In this document: positions 63,121 through 64,000 of the stretch, in pieces
Layout: each line of letters begins with the position of its first letter
How positions within the stretch are numbered: the stretch's first letter is position 1
NCBI GenBank assembly: GCA_007644065.1
Contig: VJWN01000009.1
Location: 1,736,001 to 1,800,000 of the forward strand
DNA length: 64,000 nucleotides
From: Margaritispora aquatica
Taxonomy: Eukaryota; Ascomycota; Leotiomycetes; Helotiales; Discinellaceae
Reading direction: 5' to 3'
Translations under genes and position numbers: made by a program
The notes under the pieces: model-generated
Told to the model about the DNA's origin: nothing
The model's input: the letters and a program-made list of their open reading frames with translations, nothing else
The model's database searches: none

Positions 63121-64000
63121 GTTGATTTGTGCGGCTACATCAAGCTTGGAGCTGGATAATTGATCTTTGCCAATTGACACAAAACTCAAGTTTTGAAATA
63201 ACATTTTAAGGTGCGCCTGATAACTTGAGCGAACATGACCGGCGATATAAATGATTTGGCAAGTTTTGGGAAATATAGGTTGAAGCAGACTGTCTGAGGA
63301 CAACACAGGAAATGAATACGTAAAAGCAATGAATACGCATTCAGCTAGATGCATGACGTTTTGTAGATTAATTCAACTGACAGGAAATATGTCAGATAGG
63401 TAGACCACTTAGTTAATATATGAAGTATATTGTGCATGTTTTGGTTTGTATAGTGGATTCTTCGGCTTGTTTCTATACCTCATACAGCAGTGCATGTAGG
63501 TATAAAAAAAGAAGGAAACAACAGCGGTTGATTAATCTCTAGGAAAGCTATATCTTCTGTTGTTGATAGTAATTCTGATGGGTGTTGCAAACAATGGAAA
63601 GTATGAAGTTGAAGTTGAAGCTAATATTGAAGCTCAAGTTGAAGATGAACCTAAGACGAAAGACCATAGCCTGATCATGTGATATCTTCTGATTAGATAA
63701 TGTGAGTGCCTTTCACCTGAGGCTCCAACTCTTTATGGCTCTTTGGTTCACACCCAATTCTCACACTTTACTTTGCAGGCATTTTCGTGTTGCGGCTCTG
63801 CTCCTTGACGCACGTCTCCCTCCCCACCCATCTGAACGTCGCCTATGTTTTTGTCGCATTTCAATACTGTCTAACCCAAATACCTAATTCTTCTTCTATA
63901 TTCTTACGGGCCTCGCCCCAGACATTCTGTGGCTCTGGCCAGGCAGATTACATGTGTGCGACGTCATTTTCAAATTAGAGGCCAAGAAGACCTCGACCCA
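63121..64000. other. Right-end intergenic region
   Basis: No gene is evident. A (GAAGTT)-like array lies near 63605-63650, and C/T-rich sequence near the window end may lead into a gene beyond it. Confidence 0.45.

Overview
The window is nuclear DNA of a filamentous ascomycete fungus. Genes carry short introns, mostly 45 to 70 nt, with GTAAGT or GTATGT donors and CTAAC-like branch sites. The protein set includes an SH3-RasGEF Cdc25, Nup192, Tel1, Cullin-4, GH12 and GH16 enzymes and a fungal ferritin-like Rds1 relative. I lean towards Leotiomycetes on general resemblance, which is inference. No rRNA, tRNA, CRISPR array or prokaryotic-type operon was seen.

Layout. From 1 to about 10.9 kb there is no intact gene: the DNA is rich in microsatellites and pyrimidine or purine tracts, with one decayed coding stretch near 8.8-9.5 kb. 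The Ras exchange factor gene follows (10.96-14.97 kb, +). Next comes a tandem pair of related SANT/Myb-like genes (17.9-19.2 and 20.3-20.9 kb, +). Then come a secreted ferritin-like protein (22.9-23.9 kb, +), a gene-free stretch with a possible reverse-transcriptase relic (about 25.6 kb) and a GH16 glycosidase (26.9-28.2 kb, +). A housekeeping block follows: Cullin-4 (29.3-32.0 kb, -), Nup192 (32.6-37.9 kb, -) and Tel1 (38.3-47.6 kb, +). nup192 and tel1 diverge from a 472-nt intergenic region that contains an MCB-like site. The right end holds genes for secreted proteins: a type-B carboxylesterase (49.6-51.3 kb, +), a nine-repeat cysteine-rich protein (57.6-60.2 kb, +) and a GH12 endoglucanase (61.0-62.0 kb, -). 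Between them lies a probably broken rhodopsin/Pth11-like membrane-protein gene (54.3-55.4 kb, -). A 463-bp AT-rich MITE-like element with TA target-site duplications sits at 62.66-63.12 kb.

The genes do not form one pathway. Cdc25 feeds Ras/cAMP signalling. Cullin-4 (ubiquitin ligase) and Tel1 (checkpoint kinase) both act in genome maintenance, and Nup192 is a nuclear-pore scaffold. The GH16, GH12 and esterase products probably act on plant or fungal polymers outside the cell. The most novel-looking items are the cysteine-rich repeat protein, whose introns fall only in repeats 2 and 3, and the diverged SANT-like tandem pair.

Gene models were spliced by eye from reading frame, splice signals and family conservation. 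No database search was possible.
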